Shown one piece after another: positions 1 through 9,092 of a stretch of 64,000 nt of DNA. A program made the translations under genes and the position numbers. Where the stretch lies: assembly GCA_938014885.1 (NCBI GenBank), contig CALLQI010000005.1, positions 152,823-216,822 of the forward strand. Direction: 5' to 3'. Source of the stretch: an uncultured bacterium. Lineage in GTDB: Bacteria > Planctomycetota > UBA8742 > UBA2392. Below the pieces are notes generated by a model. That model made no database searches, was not told the origin of the DNA, and saw nothing but the letters and a program-made list of their open reading frames with translations. The number at the start of each line of letters is the position of its first letter. Positions within the stretch are counted from its first letter, which is position 1.

Positions 1-1
1 G

Positions 2-214
2 ACCAGCGTCAGGCTGCGCGATGCGGACAAGGCAGCATTCCTGAAAACGGCCCGCACCGTGACGGCCGCGAACCTGGAAAGCGCGCTGGAAACGCTGCTG
101 TGGGCTGATGAGCAGATGAAATCGGCGGCGCCGGACCCTGCAAATCTGCTTGTCGGCGTAGTGTCACGGCTGTGCGATAGTTTGCACAGTGCGGAAACAG
201 GGGCCTTGCGCTAA
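2..214 (+). CDS. holA: Probable DNA polymerase III delta subunit, C-terminal end (partial)
   Basis: An open frame enters from the left edge and ends at TAA 212-214, giving about 70 residues. The stretch ALETLLWADEQMKSAAPDP followed by LLVGVVSRL resembles the last helices of the clamp-loader delta subunit (HolA), where a 'leaD..lKs...dp...le.ll..l' pattern is usual. HolA opens the beta clamp within the clamp-loader complex. Only the C-terminal domain is visible, so the ATPase-like fold that would confirm it lies outside the window. The call rests on a short, weakly conserved helix pattern, and another helical protein remains possible. Confidence 0.42.
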   Translation, partial: TSVRLRDADKAAFLKTARTVTAANLESALETLLWADEQMKSAAPDPANLLVGVVSRLCDSLHSAETGALR

Positions 215-313
215 CCCCTGCTCTGTGCTGTAGAATCAGAAAGTTGGCCAGAAAGAAAACCGAACGTTCATTCGTTCGTTTACACTGGACGCCTGCTCTC
301 CGGAGAAAACACC

Positions 314-1315
314 TTGGTAGCCCAGTACGACGACGACGACATTGTAGAAGACTACGAAGAGGTCTCATCGGGCCAGAATCAGGCCCGGCGCGTCGAAAGC
401 GCCCAAGGTGGCCCCGTGCAACGCCCCGGCGACCGCCCCGTGCGGCCGTCGGACAAAGTACGCCCCGGCACCAGTAGCATGCCAGCACTGGGTGACAAAG
501 GCGGCAAAAGCGGTCCTCCGTCGGATCCCAATCAGCAGGGATACGATGATGGCCAGAACCCGATGGCCAAGGGCAAGGTGTCAGCCAAGCAGGCCAAGCT
601 GATCTGGATTATCTGCATTGCCATCTGCATCCTCGGCCCGGCGGCCGTGGCCGTACACTACTTCTTCATTCGCAAACCACCCGAGGTGCCGCAGAACACC
701 GGCACCGCGCGCGCCAACACCACGCCCAAACCCAAAGAGCTTTCGCCGCGCCAGATTCTGGAACAGCGGTATGTGCTTGCCTGTGCAGAAAAGCGCAAGG
801 AAGTCCAGATGTCCCGGGCCTACGACCTTCTGCTGGTCGCATGGCGGGATGCGCGAGAGGCACGCAAAGCTGCCATGGAGTCAGGCGAGGACAAAGCGCT
901 TTTCATGAAGGCGTATGAAATGCATTTCCGCGTTGCCACGATCGAGAAGTTGATGCGGCACACGTTCAAGCCCGACCCGGACAAGATTGTTCTGGGTCCC
1001 AACGAACTTGGATCACCTTCGGACATGGAGTGGTACAAGGACGAAGATCTGCAGGACCCGGCCCAGATTCTGGCCCAGGGTTTTGAGCTTGCGGTTGCCA
1101 ACATCGCCAAGCAGATCAACGAAAACAAGGTGATGATCCAGAGCAAAGCCATCGCGGGCGCCATGTGGAACGACGAGAACTACGGGCCGCAACTCAAGAA
1201 GTGGCAGTCCGACATGATTGAAGCTGGCGAGAAAGGCATCTTCCGTCAGGAAGACCTGGATTACGTCAGTCGCCCGCCGCGCGGCCCCGATGAGCCTGCG
1301 CCGTACCTTGACTGA
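314..1315 (+). CDS. Hypothetical single-pass membrane protein with acidic, disordered N-terminus
   Basis: I do not recognise this 333-aa protein. The start is a TTG preceded by GGAGAA at 302-307, the only start with a Shine-Dalgarno-like sequence nearby. Residues 6-16 are very acidic (DDDDIVEDYEE), followed by a Pro/Gly/Gln-rich low-complexity region to about 90. A hydrophobic segment at about 96-119 is the single membrane span. The remaining 210 residues are polar and helical and should lie outside the cytoplasm if the N-terminus is inside. The gene follows the probable holA end after 99 bases and closes with a strong hairpin terminator. No enzyme motif is visible. Confidence 0.75.
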   Translation: MVAQYDDDDIVEDYEEVSSGQNQARRVESAQGGPVQRPGDRPVRPSDKVRPGTSSMPALGDKGGKSGPPSDPNQQGYDDGQNPMAKGKVSAKQAKLIWIICIAICILGPAAVAVHYFFIRKPPEVPQNTGTARANTTPKPKELSPRQILEQRYVLACAEKRKEVQMSRAYDLLLVAWRDAREARKAAMESGEDKALFMKAYEMHFRVATIEKLMRHTFKPDPDKIVLGPNELGSPSDMEWYKDEDLQDPAQILAQGFELAVANIAKQINENKVMIQSKAIAGAMWNDENYGPQLKKWQSDMIEAGEKGIFRQEDLDYVSRPPRGPDEPAPYLD

Positions 1316-1318
1316 AGC

Positions 1319-1347
1319 ACGGGGGGCGTTTGCCCCCCGTTTGTTTT
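1319..1347 (+). terminator. Rho-independent terminator
   Basis: A perfect 9-bp stem (ACGGGGGGC at 1319-1327 with GCCCCCCGT at 1332-1340) with a 4-base loop is followed by TTGTTTT. It starts four bases after the stop codon of the upstream membrane protein gene. Confidence 0.9.
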
Positions 1348-1455
1348 CACGCCTTATCTTTTCACGCCTTTTCATTGCAGCCGCAAGCGACGTTTGGTTC
1401 TTTAGAATGATGTGCAGGACATTTGCAGCACCGAAGCTGATCAAGGAGTCCGACG

Positions 1456-2220
1456 ATGAAGAAACTGATGCTGGCCGCGGTCTACCTGTTTGCCATCCTG
1501 GGCGTTCTGGTCACCGGCGGCGTGGGCTATGTCTACGCCACCAACGGCGAGTTGATGGACCAGTTCTGGGCCGTCAAAGATGACTTGAAGGCGATCCCAG
1601 CTGAGCGCCGCACAGAAGTTGTGGCCGAGTTGCCGGAACGCATCACGTTTGAAAAGGAAGTGCGCGAGGACCTGGGCGTGCTGCCCGCCGAACGCCAGAG
1701 TGCGCTTTACGAGCAACTTGCCAAGAGCCGCGACCAGGTGTTTGAGCAATTCAAGAAGCGCATCAAGGCTGAGGCCGACATCGCCCGCGCCGCCCAGAAA
1801 GAGCAAAAGGGTGCGGCCGAAGTTTCCAAGGAAATCGAAAAGCAGCTCGGCAAGGTGGACGTCGGCGTAAGTCTCGGCGGCCAGCCCAAGGCCCCGGCGG
1901 CCAACAACCTGTCTGAAGTGGACAGTGCGCTCGACAACCTGTCAGTCGCGCGCGAGGCCCACGCGGCCGCGCACGACACCTCCGACAAGCAAAAGCGCGT
2001 CAACGGCGCGATCGGCGTAATGGAAGCGCTGGACAAACTCGGCGACAAGATTGTGGCCGCGCGCAAGAAGTCGCTCACCGAAGCCGAAAAGTCACGCCTT
2101 TCCACGGTGGTACGCGACGCCAAGAACACGCTGTTCGACACCCGCCAGACCCCGGGCCTCGTGGATCACCCGAAGTACAAAGGCCTGAACGAAAGCATCG
2201 GTAAAAAGCTGAACCAGTAA
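1456..2220 (+). CDS. Hypothetical exported or membrane-anchored coiled-coil protein
   Basis: This 254-aa protein has a basic start (MKK) and a hydrophobic segment at about 4-27, fitting an uncleaved anchor or signal peptide. The rest is almost entirely charged and helical, rich in Lys, Glu and Ala, and probably coiled coil, with a short Pro/Ala-rich break near 140-150. AAGGAG at 1442-1447 lies upstream of the ATG. It stands alone between two hairpin terminators, so it is probably monocistronic. I recognise no domain. A periplasmic structural or scaffolding role would be speculation. Confidence 0.72.
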   Translation: MKKLMLAAVYLFAILGVLVTGGVGYVYATNGELMDQFWAVKDDLKAIPAERRTEVVAELPERITFEKEVREDLGVLPAERQSALYEQLAKSRDQVFEQFKKRIKAEADIARAAQKEQKGAAEVSKEIEKQLGKVDVGVSLGGQPKAPAANNLSEVDSALDNLSVAREAHAAAHDTSDKQKRVNGAIGVMEALDKLGDKIVAARKKSLTEAEKSRLSTVVRDAKNTLFDTRQTPGLVDHPKYKGLNESIGKKLNQ

Positions 2221-2238
2221 ACTAGCAGCAAACCAAAG

Positions 2239-2266
2239 GCCCCGGCAACCGCCGGGGTCTTTCTCG
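2239..2266. terminator. Hairpin terminator between convergent genes
   Basis: The stem CCCCGGC (2240-2246) and GCCGGGG (2251-2257) with a short loop is followed by TCTTTCTCGTTT on the plus strand. It sits between the convergent genes ending at 2220 and 2311. The T-rich tail favours termination of the plus-strand gene. Confidence 0.75.
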
Positions 2267-2310
2267 TTTGGGAAGCCACGCGCGAGGCTCGGCGGAGCGC
2301 CGAGAGCCCA

Positions 2311-2772
2311 TCAATATCCGATTCCTGTGCCCCCAAGGTCCTCGTACATCACGTCCTCGACGTGGGCATTGATCTGCAGGCGCAGCAGTTCGTGATTCAG
2401 CTCGACCAGTTCCGCATCGTTGCGTGCGGCCGTTGCACTCGGACCTGTGTGCTCGAGAACAGTGGCGCGCCCAATTGCCTTGGCATAGCACGCGTCGTAG
2501 GTGCGTCGCCGTTCAGCCTGCGCGTGCCAGCGCCATACACCAGTGGCGGCGATCAGACAGCCGATCAACAACACAAACGCCAACTCGACCGGGCCCATCC
2601 ACCCATCCTCGAGGCCCAGCCATAGAACCACGGCCACGGGGACCTCCATGAAAGTCGTTGTGACCACGGCAAACACGCACAAGGACTTTGGAGGCTCATA
2701 CCGCCGCACAAGCTGACGGGCGGCATCAGGCGCGGCTGCGACTGCCTTTGCCAGGGCTGCATCCTTTGCCAC
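2311..2772 (-). CDS. Hypothetical two-TM membrane protein
   Basis: This 153-aa protein has two predicted membrane segments, at about residues 31-53 and 61-81, joined by a short acidic loop. A soluble helical C-terminal tail is rich in charged residues. There are no recognisable catalytic or metal-binding motifs. It lies 7 bases downstream of the O-methyltransferase gene on the same strand and is probably co-transcribed with it. Function unknown; homologues could only be identified by a search. Confidence 0.6.
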   Translation of the reverse strand: MAKDAALAKAVAAAPDAARQLVRRYEPPKSLCVFAVVTTTFMEVPVAVVLWLGLEDGWMGPVELAFVLLIGCLIAATGVWRWHAQAERRRTYDACYAKAIGRATVLEHTGPSATAARNDAELVELNHELLRLQINAHVEDVMYEDLGGTGIGY

Positions 2773-2779
2773 GACGCCC

Positions 2780-3427
2780 CTACTCTTTCACAGCGATCCA
2801 GCAACCGTCGCCTATCGGTGCGATTACTCCGTGCAGGCCGGGCTTTCGGGCCATGTAGTCGTTGAAGCGTCGCACGGCGGCCACGCCACTTTCCTTCGGC
2901 ACTTCGTCAAACAACTGGCCAAACGCGAAGGCGTTGTCGGCCATGATCAGCCCGCCCTTGCGCACGATGCGCAGGCATTCATCCAGATAATGCGGATAGT
3001 TCTCTTTGTCGGCGTCCAGAAACGCCGCGTCGGCGCTGTTTGCCGGCATGCCCTGCAACACCTCGCAGCCGGGGCCGCGCAGCACCTTCACTTTGCCGGC
3101 CACATCGCTGCGGCTGATCCATTGCTCAGCAAAGTCGGCGTGTTTGGCCTCAAGCTCAATGCTGCGAACCTCGCCTCCCTCAGGAAGCGCACGCGCCATC
3201 TGGATCGCGCTGTAACCGAACAGCGTGCCGACTTCGACCACTTCGCGCGCGCCGTGAGCCTTCAGCACTATTTGCATCAGATTCGCCTGCGGCGCGCTGA
3301 TGTTGATCGACGGGATCCCGGCCTCCTTGGCCGCGGCCCGCAAGCGTTGCAGGAACTCGTCTTCGCCGCGGGTTCGTTCGGCGACGTAATCGATGTGGCG
3401 CTGCGTAACCCGGCATTCGGAAGGCAT
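2780..3427 (-). CDS. Class I SAM-dependent O-methyltransferase (caffeoyl-CoA OMT-like family)
   Basis: This protein transfers a methyl group from S-adenosylmethionine to a hydroxyl of an unknown small molecule. VVEVGTLFGYSAIQMA is the glycine-rich SAM-binding motif I. AAFLDADKENYPHYLD is the conserved metal/substrate motif of the Methyltransf_3 family, and GGLIMADN follows as usual. The 215-aa length fits the family. I chose ATG 3427 because AGGAG lies 5 bases before it; that sequence sits inside the end of the preceding LRR gene, whose stop is 2 bases upstream. The two genes are therefore probably translationally coupled. An 8-residue longer start exists but has no ribosome-binding site. Confidence 0.88.
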   Translation of the reverse strand: MPSECRVTQRHIDYVAERTRGEDEFLQRLRAAAKEAGIPSINISAPQANLMQIVLKAHGAREVVEVGTLFGYSAIQMARALPEGGEVRSIELEAKHADFAEQWISRSDVAGKVKVLRGPGCEVLQGMPANSADAAFLDADKENYPHYLDECLRIVRKGGLIMADNAFAFGQLFDEVPKESGVAAVRRFNDYMARKPGLHGVIAPIGDGCWIAVKE

Positions 3428-3429
3428 CT

Positions 3430-4278
3430 TCACTCCTGGATAACCTCGCACCCGGAAAGTTCAGTCCTGAGTCGACTCACGCCCGCGTCGGTTACGCGGC
3501 TTTTGCGCGGCAGGTGCAGATACTTCAGGCCCTTCATCTTGGCGATGTGGGGCAGGCAGGCATCGGTCAGGCCGTCGCAGCCCGGCAGTCGCAGGTCTTC
3601 CAAAGCGGGCATGGCCGCCAACAGGGCAATGCCGGCGTCCGTTACTTGCGAGCACATGCTGAGGTCAAGTTTCCTCAACGCGGGCAGACCGGCAATCGCG
3701 CGCAGGGCCTCATCGGTCAAGTGCGGAGCGCCGTGCACGCCAAGCTCTTGAAGCCGCTGCAGTCCAGCCAGGTGGCCGCAGAATTCATCGTCGATCAGCG
3801 GGCATCGCAGCAGCCACAGGCTTTCGAGTTGCGGCATGTCCCGCACCACACGCAGGCCTTTGCTGGTCACGAGCACGCAGCCCATCAGCGAAAACTGGCG
3901 CATCTCGGCCATCCCCGCCAGGTTTGCCATGCCCTCATCGCTGACCTCAACCGACCACAGCACAAACTCGCGCAGGCCCTTGTGCTTCGCTACGTGCTGC
4001 ATGCCTGCGTCGGTGACGTCGCTGTAATGTAGGTGCAGGGTCTGCAGGCCCGTGAAGCGGTCCAGCGCAGGCATGTCAGCGTCGGCAAAATTGCGCGTGA
4101 CCACCAGTGTTTCGTCGGACGGCAAATCATCCAGGTCGGCCGCACTGCGCGCGGCCTGCGGCTGTCGCTGACCGCCCCACAACATCAGCATCAGGGGCGC
4201 CAGCAGTACCAGCACCAGCGCCACTTGTAACGCGCGGTCGGCAAGGGATACCCGGTGCGTGCGGCGAGTCTCGCCCAT
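3430..4278 (-). CDS. Membrane-anchored leucine-rich-repeat protein
   Basis: After a basic N-terminus, a hydrophobic segment (ALQVALVLVLLAPLMLMLW) is a signal anchor. The rest consists of about eight leucine-rich repeats of the ribonuclease-inhibitor/cysteine-containing type, with the recurring core 'L..L.l..c..vTDaGl..ia.l' (for example VTDAGM, LTDEAL, VTDAGI, LTDACL, VTDAGV). Such LRR proteins bind other proteins and are numerous in planctomycetes. The start is uncertain: ATG 4278 is used here, and a TTG at 4305 would add nine residues. No partner is identifiable from context. Confidence 0.82.
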   Translation of the reverse strand: MGETRRTHRVSLADRALQVALVLVLLAPLMLMLWGGQRQPQAARSAADLDDLPSDETLVVTRNFADADMPALDRFTGLQTLHLHYSDVTDAGMQHVAKHKGLREFVLWSVEVSDEGMANLAGMAEMRQFSLMGCVLVTSKGLRVVRDMPQLESLWLLRCPLIDDEFCGHLAGLQRLQELGVHGAPHLTDEALRAIAGLPALRKLDLSMCSQVTDAGIALLAAMPALEDLRLPGCDGLTDACLPHIAKMKGLKYLHLPRKSRVTDAGVSRLRTELSGCEVIQE

Positions 4279-4345
4279 GCCGGAAGCATAGGGCTGTGTA
4301 CGCAATCGCGAAAGAACTTCATCGAAGCGGCAGTGCAGGTTGCGT

Positions 4346-4386
4346 GAAAACAGCCAGGCCGCCCGCGGTAGCAGACGGCCTGGCTG
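4346..4386 (-). terminator. Rho-independent terminator for tRNA-Val
   Basis: A perfect 11-bp inverted repeat (CAGCCAGGCCG at 4351-4361, CGGCCTGGCTG at 4376-4386) is followed, reading the minus strand, by TTTTC. Its outermost base pairs overlap the encoded CCA end of the tRNA at 4385-4386, so maturation must separate the two. Confidence 0.85.
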
Positions 4387-4460
4387 GTGGGCGAGCCCGG
4401 ATTCGAACCGGGGACCCTCTGCTTGTAAGGCAGATGCTCTAACCGCTGAGCTACGCGCCC
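4385..4460 (-). tRNA. tRNA-Val (anticodon UAC)
   Basis: Reading the minus strand, the cloverleaf is clear: acceptor GGGCGCG with CTCGCCC (one C-U mismatch at pair 6-67), D arm starting GCTC, anticodon stem TCTGC/GCAGA around loop CTTACAA (anticodon TAC at 34-36), and T arm CCCGG-TTCGAAT-CCGGG. The discriminator A is followed by an encoded CCA. The UAC anticodon reads GUA and, by wobble, other GUN valine codons. Confidence 0.95.
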
Positions 4461-4576
4461 CTGATCAGAAGATATCCTTGCGGACCCCGCTGCCAAGGCG
4501 CGGAACTATTTTGGGAATGTTCGAACACGCCGCCGGGTCACCTTGTTAAACCGGATTGAGTCCAGATTGGGGCAAC

Positions 4577-5725
4577 ATGAGACTGCGCATCACTTTAGCC
4601 CTGCTGCCCCTGTTGATGCTGGCAGCTTGCGGCGGCGGCAATGAAGGCGGCGGCAAGCCGGCGTCTCGCGCGTTTCCCGTACAAGTCGAAGAGATCAAGG
4701 GCCAGCGAGTTGAATACGTAGTCAGCGCGATTGGCGCCCTCGAAGCCTATGAGGAAGTGCTGGTCACTGCGCGTGTTTCCGGTGTGGTTGAGAAAGTGCT
4801 CTTCCGCGAAGGCCAGACCGTAACGCCAAGTGATGTGCTGGTTGAGATTGAGCCGGCGCGCTTTCAGTACGCACACGATGCCGCCAAATCCGCGCACGCG
4901 CAGGCAACGGCCGAGGTTTCTGAACTGAAAACCGGTCTGGACAGCCGCACGTCAGCCAATGAACGCGCGCGTGAAGCCAAACGCCCCGAGCCCTTCTCAG
5001 CCAACGAAATTCAGGCCTGGGAGTCGCGCTACGCGGCAGCCCTGGCCAACGAGTCCGTGAAGAAGGCCGAAGCCGACCAGGCCGGCCTTGACCTTGAATT
5101 CGCGCGGTTGCGCTCGCCGATCGCCGGTGAAATCCAGGAACGCAACGTGCAAACCGGCCAGTGGGTGCAGCCCGGCACCGTGATTACGCGACTGATCAAT
5201 ACCGAAAAGCCGATGCAGGTTCGATTCAACGTGGGCAGCGACGAAGCATCGGCAGTCAAGCGTGGCCAGCCCGCGACCTTCACGTTGATTGGGGCCGGAC
5301 GCACATACAACGCCAACATCACGTATGTCGCGGTATCGGCCGATACGTTGACTCGCATGGTGCAATGCGTCGCCGAGGTGTCCGACCCAATTGACCAGAC
5401 CACAAACCTGAAGCCCGGCGACGCGGTACGGGTGACGGTGCCGGTCGGGGGACGCGACGACGCCCCCACCGTACCGGAAACAGCCGTACGCCCGAGCGAG
5501 CGGGGCTTTCTGGTGTATGTAGTAGACGGGAAGCAGGCGCGCGAACGTGTCATCGAGATTGGCCTGCGTACGCCGGACGGCCGCATTGAAGTACGCGCCG
5601 GCCTGAAGCCCGGCGAGAAAGTGGTAATCCGCGGTGCAGACGCCCTGCGCGACGGTGTGGAAGTGAATGTCGGGGGCGCAGCAGGCGGTGCAAAGTCCGG
5701 GTCGCCACGAGGGCCCGCGCAATGA
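4577..5725 (+). CDS. RND efflux periplasmic adaptor (membrane fusion protein) lipoprotein
   Basis: This is the HlyD/AcrA-family adaptor that links the inner-membrane RND pump to an outer-membrane channel. ATG 4577 gives a lipoprotein signal MRLRITLALLPLLMLAAC with the lipobox cysteine at 18. Next come the first lipoyl half (ARVSGVVEKVLFREGQTV), a short helical hairpin rich in Ala/Glu/Lys, the second lipoyl half (LRSPIAGEIQERNVQTGQWV) and the beta-barrel and membrane-proximal domains. Its stop overlaps the start of the pump gene by 4 bases (ATGA), so the two are coupled. No outer-membrane TolC-like gene is adjacent. Confidence 0.93.
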   Translation: MRLRITLALLPLLMLAACGGGNEGGGKPASRAFPVQVEEIKGQRVEYVVSAIGALEAYEEVLVTARVSGVVEKVLFREGQTVTPSDVLVEIEPARFQYAHDAAKSAHAQATAEVSELKTGLDSRTSANERAREAKRPEPFSANEIQAWESRYAAALANESVKKAEADQAGLDLEFARLRSPIAGEIQERNVQTGQWVQPGTVITRLINTEKPMQVRFNVGSDEASAVKRGQPATFTLIGAGRTYNANITYVAVSADTLTRMVQCVAEVSDPIDQTTNLKPGDAVRVTVPVGGRDDAPTVPETAVRPSERGFLVYVVDGKQARERVIEIGLRTPDGRIEVRAGLKPGEKVVIRGADALRDGVEVNVGGAAGGAKSGSPRGPAQ

Positions 5726-8700
5726 AACTGACTGAACTCTGCGTTAGAAAGCCCGTCCTGGCGTGGATGATCATGGGCGCCACGATCGTGTTCGGCATTG
5801 TGGCCGCGCAGCGCATCGGCATCAGCCAGTTTCCTGATGTGGACTTTCCCACGGTCAGCGTCACGGTGAACTGGGAAGGTGCGTCGCCCGAAGCCGTCGA
5901 GCAAGACATCGTCGAGGTGCTGGAAGAAGCGCTGGTCCAGGTCGAAGGCGTAAAGACCATCAGCAGCACCGCGCGCCAGGGACGGGGTCAGGTCACCATT
6001 GAATTTGACCTGTCACGCGACATTGATGCCGCGATCCAGGACGTGCAGACCGTAATCGGCGAAGCACAACGCAACCTGCCCAACGACGTTGAGGCCCCCA
6101 GCATCCGCAAGAGTAACCCCGAAGATCGCCCCATCATGTACGTGGCGCTTTCTGGGCCGTACTCGCGGCAGCAACTGGCCGACACCGTGCGCTACCGCCT
6201 GAAAGAAAAACTCCAGACACTCAGCGGTGTCGGTGAAGTCAGCCTCGGCGGCTACCTCGAACGCAACGTACGCATCTGGGTTGATGCCGACAAGCTGGAC
6301 GCCAAGGGACTTACTGTCACCGATCTCACGGGCGCCCTGCGCCGCGAACACGTTGAGCTGCCGGCCGGCCGCATCGAGACCGTGGGCCGCGAAGTCACCG
6401 TGCGCGTGATGGGCGAAGCACTTGAGCTGGACGAGTTGCGCAACATCGTGATCCGCGAAGTGGACGGCCGGCCGGTGTACGTCCACGACGTCGCCCTGAT
6501 CGAAGACGGCTTTGAAGACGAGCGGCGCCTCAGCCGCGTCAACGGCATCCCCGCGCAGGGATTAGGCATACGCAAGCAGCGCGGCGCCAACGCCGTGGAC
6601 GTCGCCAAGCAGGTGCGCGCCACGATGGACGAAATCCGCCCTACCTTGCCCGAAGGCATGGAACTGGGCGTGAACTTCGACAGCACCGTGTTTATCGAAG
6701 AGTCCGTGCACGAGATCCAGTTTGAGCTGATCGTCGCCGTGCTGTTGACCGCTTTCGTGTGCTGGATTTTCCTTGGCAGCCTCAGCAGCACGATGAACGT
6801 GATCCTGGCGATACCGATGTCGTTACTGGGCACGATCGCGATCATTTACTTCATGGGCTTCACGCTGAACACCTTCACCCTGCTGGCGCTTGCGCTGGCC
6901 GTGGGGATCGTGGTCGACGACGCGATCATGATCATGGAGAACATCTATCGGCACGCCGAAGAGGGCGCCGACAGGCTGGCGGCTGCGCTGGGCGGCACCA
7001 AAGAAATCATGGGCGCGGCGCTGGCAAGCACCATCGCCATCTGCGCGATCTTCTTGCCCGTAGTGTTCATGGACGGCGTGATCGGCAAGTTCTTTCTGCA
7101 GTTCGGTATCACGCTTAGCCTTGCCGTGTTGTTCAGCTATGTTGAAGCCGTGACCCTGGCGCCGGCCCGGTGCGCCCAACTACTGCGCAAAGGCGTCAAA
7201 GAGTCGCGTGGCCCTCTGGGACGTGCCATCGACAAGGGCTTTGACGGCCTCAAGAACGCTTACGCGCGCATTCTGCGGCCGACTCTGCGTATGCCGGTGC
7301 TGATTCTGGTGCTTGCGGCGGGCGTGTTTGCGGGCGCGATTTTCCTGATGCTGCGTCTGCCCAGCGAACTGGTACCCAGCCAGGACCAGAGCCGCCTGAT
7401 GGTGCGCCTGAGCACGCAGGTAGGCAGCAGCCTGCAGGAATCGGACGAGTTGTTCAAGAAGGCCGAAGAGTACGTCAATTCGCGCAAAGACGTGAACCGC
7501 GTGTTCATCATCGTCGGCGGTTTCGGCGGCGGTGAAGTGAACACGGCCAACATGTTTGTGACGCTGGTGCCGCCGGGCGAACGCGAGCAAACGCAATCGG
7601 AGGTCCAGGCTGAGTTGCGCCGTGAACTGAACAAGTTCGCCGGCATGAAAGCCGTAGTCCAGGACCTGAGTACACAGGGCTTTGCCGCGCGTCGCGGCTT
7701 TCCCGTTGAGTTCAGCATCCGCGGTCCCGACTTTGAACAGCTTGGCAGGCTGGCCGACACGATGGCCGACGAAATGCGGTCGACCGGATTAGTCGTCGAC
7801 GTGGACACGGACTACCAGGTGGGCCAGCCGGAATTGCGCATCGTGCCCGACCGCGACAAAGCCGCCGACCTTGGCGTACCAATGGAAGACGTCGCGGTCA
7901 CCTTGAACTCGCTGGTCGGCGGTGTGCGCGTCGGCAAATTCAGCAGCGATGGCCGTCGCCTGGATGTGCGGCTGCGCCTGCTCGCGGAGCAACGCAAGAG
8001 CCCGCAGGACATTGATCGACTGCGCGTGCGCCTTCCCGACGGCCGACGCATTCCGCTAAGCACGCTGGTGACACAGGAGGAGCGCCCGGTCCTGCAGAGC
8101 ATCATGCGCCAGGACCGCGAGCGTAGCGTTTCGGTGTTCGCTAACATCGCGCCCGGCCACACACAAAATGAAGCGCTGGATGCCGTGAAGGCGCTGCAGG
8201 CCAAGATGCCTGAGGGCTATCGCATCGTGATGAGCGGCGCGAGTGTCGAGTACGAGCAATCGTTCACGAGCCTGATCTTTGCGCTGCTGATGGGCATCCT
8301 GGTGGCCTACATGGTGCTGGCTGGCCAGTTCAACAGTTTCTTCCACCCGATCACCGTGTTGACGATCGTGCCGCTTAGCATTGCGGGTGCTGCGCTGGCG
8401 CTGTGGGCGGCCAACCAGACGCTGAACATCTTCAGCATGATCGGCCTGCTGCTGCTGCTGGGCATTGCCAAGAAGAACTCGATCATCCTTGTGGACTACG
8501 CAAATCAGTTGCGCCTCAAAGGCCTGACCGCCAAAGAGGCCATGCTGCAGGCCGGCCCGATCCGTCTGCGCCCGATCATGATGACCAGCATCGCGACGAT
8601 GATGGCTGCGGTGCCTGCCGCGCTTGCCCTTGGACCCGGGGGCGAAATCCGGCGCCCGATGGCTTTGGGCGTTATCGGCGGCATGTTCGTGGCAACCCTG

Positions 8701-8844
8701 CTGAGCCTGCTGGTGGTGCCGGCGTTCTACGTGATGGTGGACTGGTTCCTGGGCAAGATGAACAAACTACTGCGCCGCCAGCCCGACGAGCCAATCAGCA
8801 GTGTCCTGCCCGAAGACCGCCCACCCGACGAAAGCAACGTCTGA
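5722..8844 (+). CDS. RND-family efflux pump permease (AcrB/MdtB type)
   Basis: At 1040 residues this matches the hydrophobe/amphiphile efflux (HAE1) RND family, a proton-driven inner-membrane trimer. The first TM helix (residues about 12-30) is followed by a large periplasmic porter region. A membrane block then contains ALALAVGIVVDDAIMIMENIYR, which carries the paired aspartates of TM4 used for proton relay. The second half repeats this layout and includes GIAKKNSIILVDYANQLR and RPIMMTSIATMMAAVPAAL. The adaptor gene overlaps its start. Substrate cannot be told from sequence. Downstream lies only a repeat fragment before the convergent yacG gene. Confidence 0.96.
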   Translation: MKLTELCVRKPVLAWMIMGATIVFGIVAAQRIGISQFPDVDFPTVSVTVNWEGASPEAVEQDIVEVLEEALVQVEGVKTISSTARQGRGQVTIEFDLSRDIDAAIQDVQTVIGEAQRNLPNDVEAPSIRKSNPEDRPIMYVALSGPYSRQQLADTVRYRLKEKLQTLSGVGEVSLGGYLERNVRIWVDADKLDAKGLTVTDLTGALRREHVELPAGRIETVGREVTVRVMGEALELDELRNIVIREVDGRPVYVHDVALIEDGFEDERRLSRVNGIPAQGLGIRKQRGANAVDVAKQVRATMDEIRPTLPEGMELGVNFDSTVFIEESVHEIQFELIVAVLLTAFVCWIFLGSLSSTMNVILAIPMSLLGTIAIIYFMGFTLNTFTLLALALAVGIVVDDAIMIMENIYRHAEEGADRLAAALGGTKEIMGAALASTIAICAIFLPVVFMDGVIGKFFLQFGITLSLAVLFSYVEAVTLAPARCAQLLRKGVKESRGPLGRAIDKGFDGLKNAYARILRPTLRMPVLILVLAAGVFAGAIFLMLRLPSELVPSQDQSRLMVRLSTQVGSSLQESDELFKKAEEYVNSRKDVNRVFIIVGGFGGGEVNTANMFVTLVPPGEREQTQSEVQAELRRELNKFAGMKAVVQDLSTQGFAARRGFPVEFSIRGPDFEQLGRLADTMADEMRSTGLVVDVDTDYQVGQPELRIVPDRDKAADLGVPMEDVAVTLNSLVGGVRVGKFSSDGRRLDVRLRLLAEQRKSPQDIDRLRVRLPDGRRIPLSTLVTQEERPVLQSIMRQDRERSVSVFANIAPGHTQNEALDAVKALQAKMPEGYRIVMSGASVEYEQSFTSLIFALLMGILVAYMVLAGQFNSFFHPITVLTIVPLSIAGAALALWAANQTLNIFSMIGLLLLLGIAKKNSIILVDYANQLRLKGLTAKEAMLQAGPIRLRPIMMTSIATMMAAVPAALALGPGGEIRRPMALGVIGGMFVATLLSLLVVPAFYVMVDWFLGKMNKLLRRQPDEPISSVLPEDRPPDESNV

Positions 8845-8849
8845 TCGCC

Positions 8850-8890
8850 CGGCAACTTCGTGGCGCTTCGTGGGCAGGTGCCGTTGCAGT
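8850..8890. repeat. Fragment of the CACGAAG palindromic repeat family
   Basis: The stretch starts CGGCAAC and contains CTTCGTGGCGCTTCGTGGGCA then CCGTTGCAG, which matches one outer arm of the dispersed element described at 17069-17266. Only one arm is present. It fills most of the 52-base gap between the convergent RND and yacG genes. Confidence 0.6.
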
Positions 8891-8896
8891 GCGCGG

Positions 8897-9091
8897 TCAA
8901 CCATCGTCGTTTTCGACGAGGTCGTGGCCCCTCTTCAAGTCTTCCACGATTGCGTAGTTGCCCTGGATCCATTTGGCCAGATCAAGCGTTTTGCAGCGCT
9001 CGCTGCAAAACGGGAAGCCCGGTCCGCGGGGCGTGGTCACTTCGAACCGGCGGCCACATTCGGGGCACAGTTTGCGACGGGGCTTGGCCAT
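8897..9091 (-). CDS. yacG: YacG-type zinc-ribbon DNA gyrase inhibitor
   Basis: This 64-aa protein has the four YacG cysteines (C9, C12, C29, C33) as CX2C-X16-CX3C. They are followed by the family signature DLAKWIQGNYAI. In E. coli the homologue binds zinc and inhibits DNA gyrase through GyrB; the role here is inferred from the family. It starts 1 base downstream of the FmdB gene stop, at the end of the dnaJ-grpE operon. Confidence 0.88.
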   Translation of the reverse strand: MAKPRRKLCPECGRRFEVTTPRGPGFPFCSERCKTLDLAKWIQGNYAIVEDLKRGHDLVENDDG

Positions 9092-9092
9092 G

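Noticed and set aside
4191..4496. Open frame across the tRNA-Val gene
   Set aside because: It translates the tRNA and its terminator; such frames are common over tRNAs and not coding.
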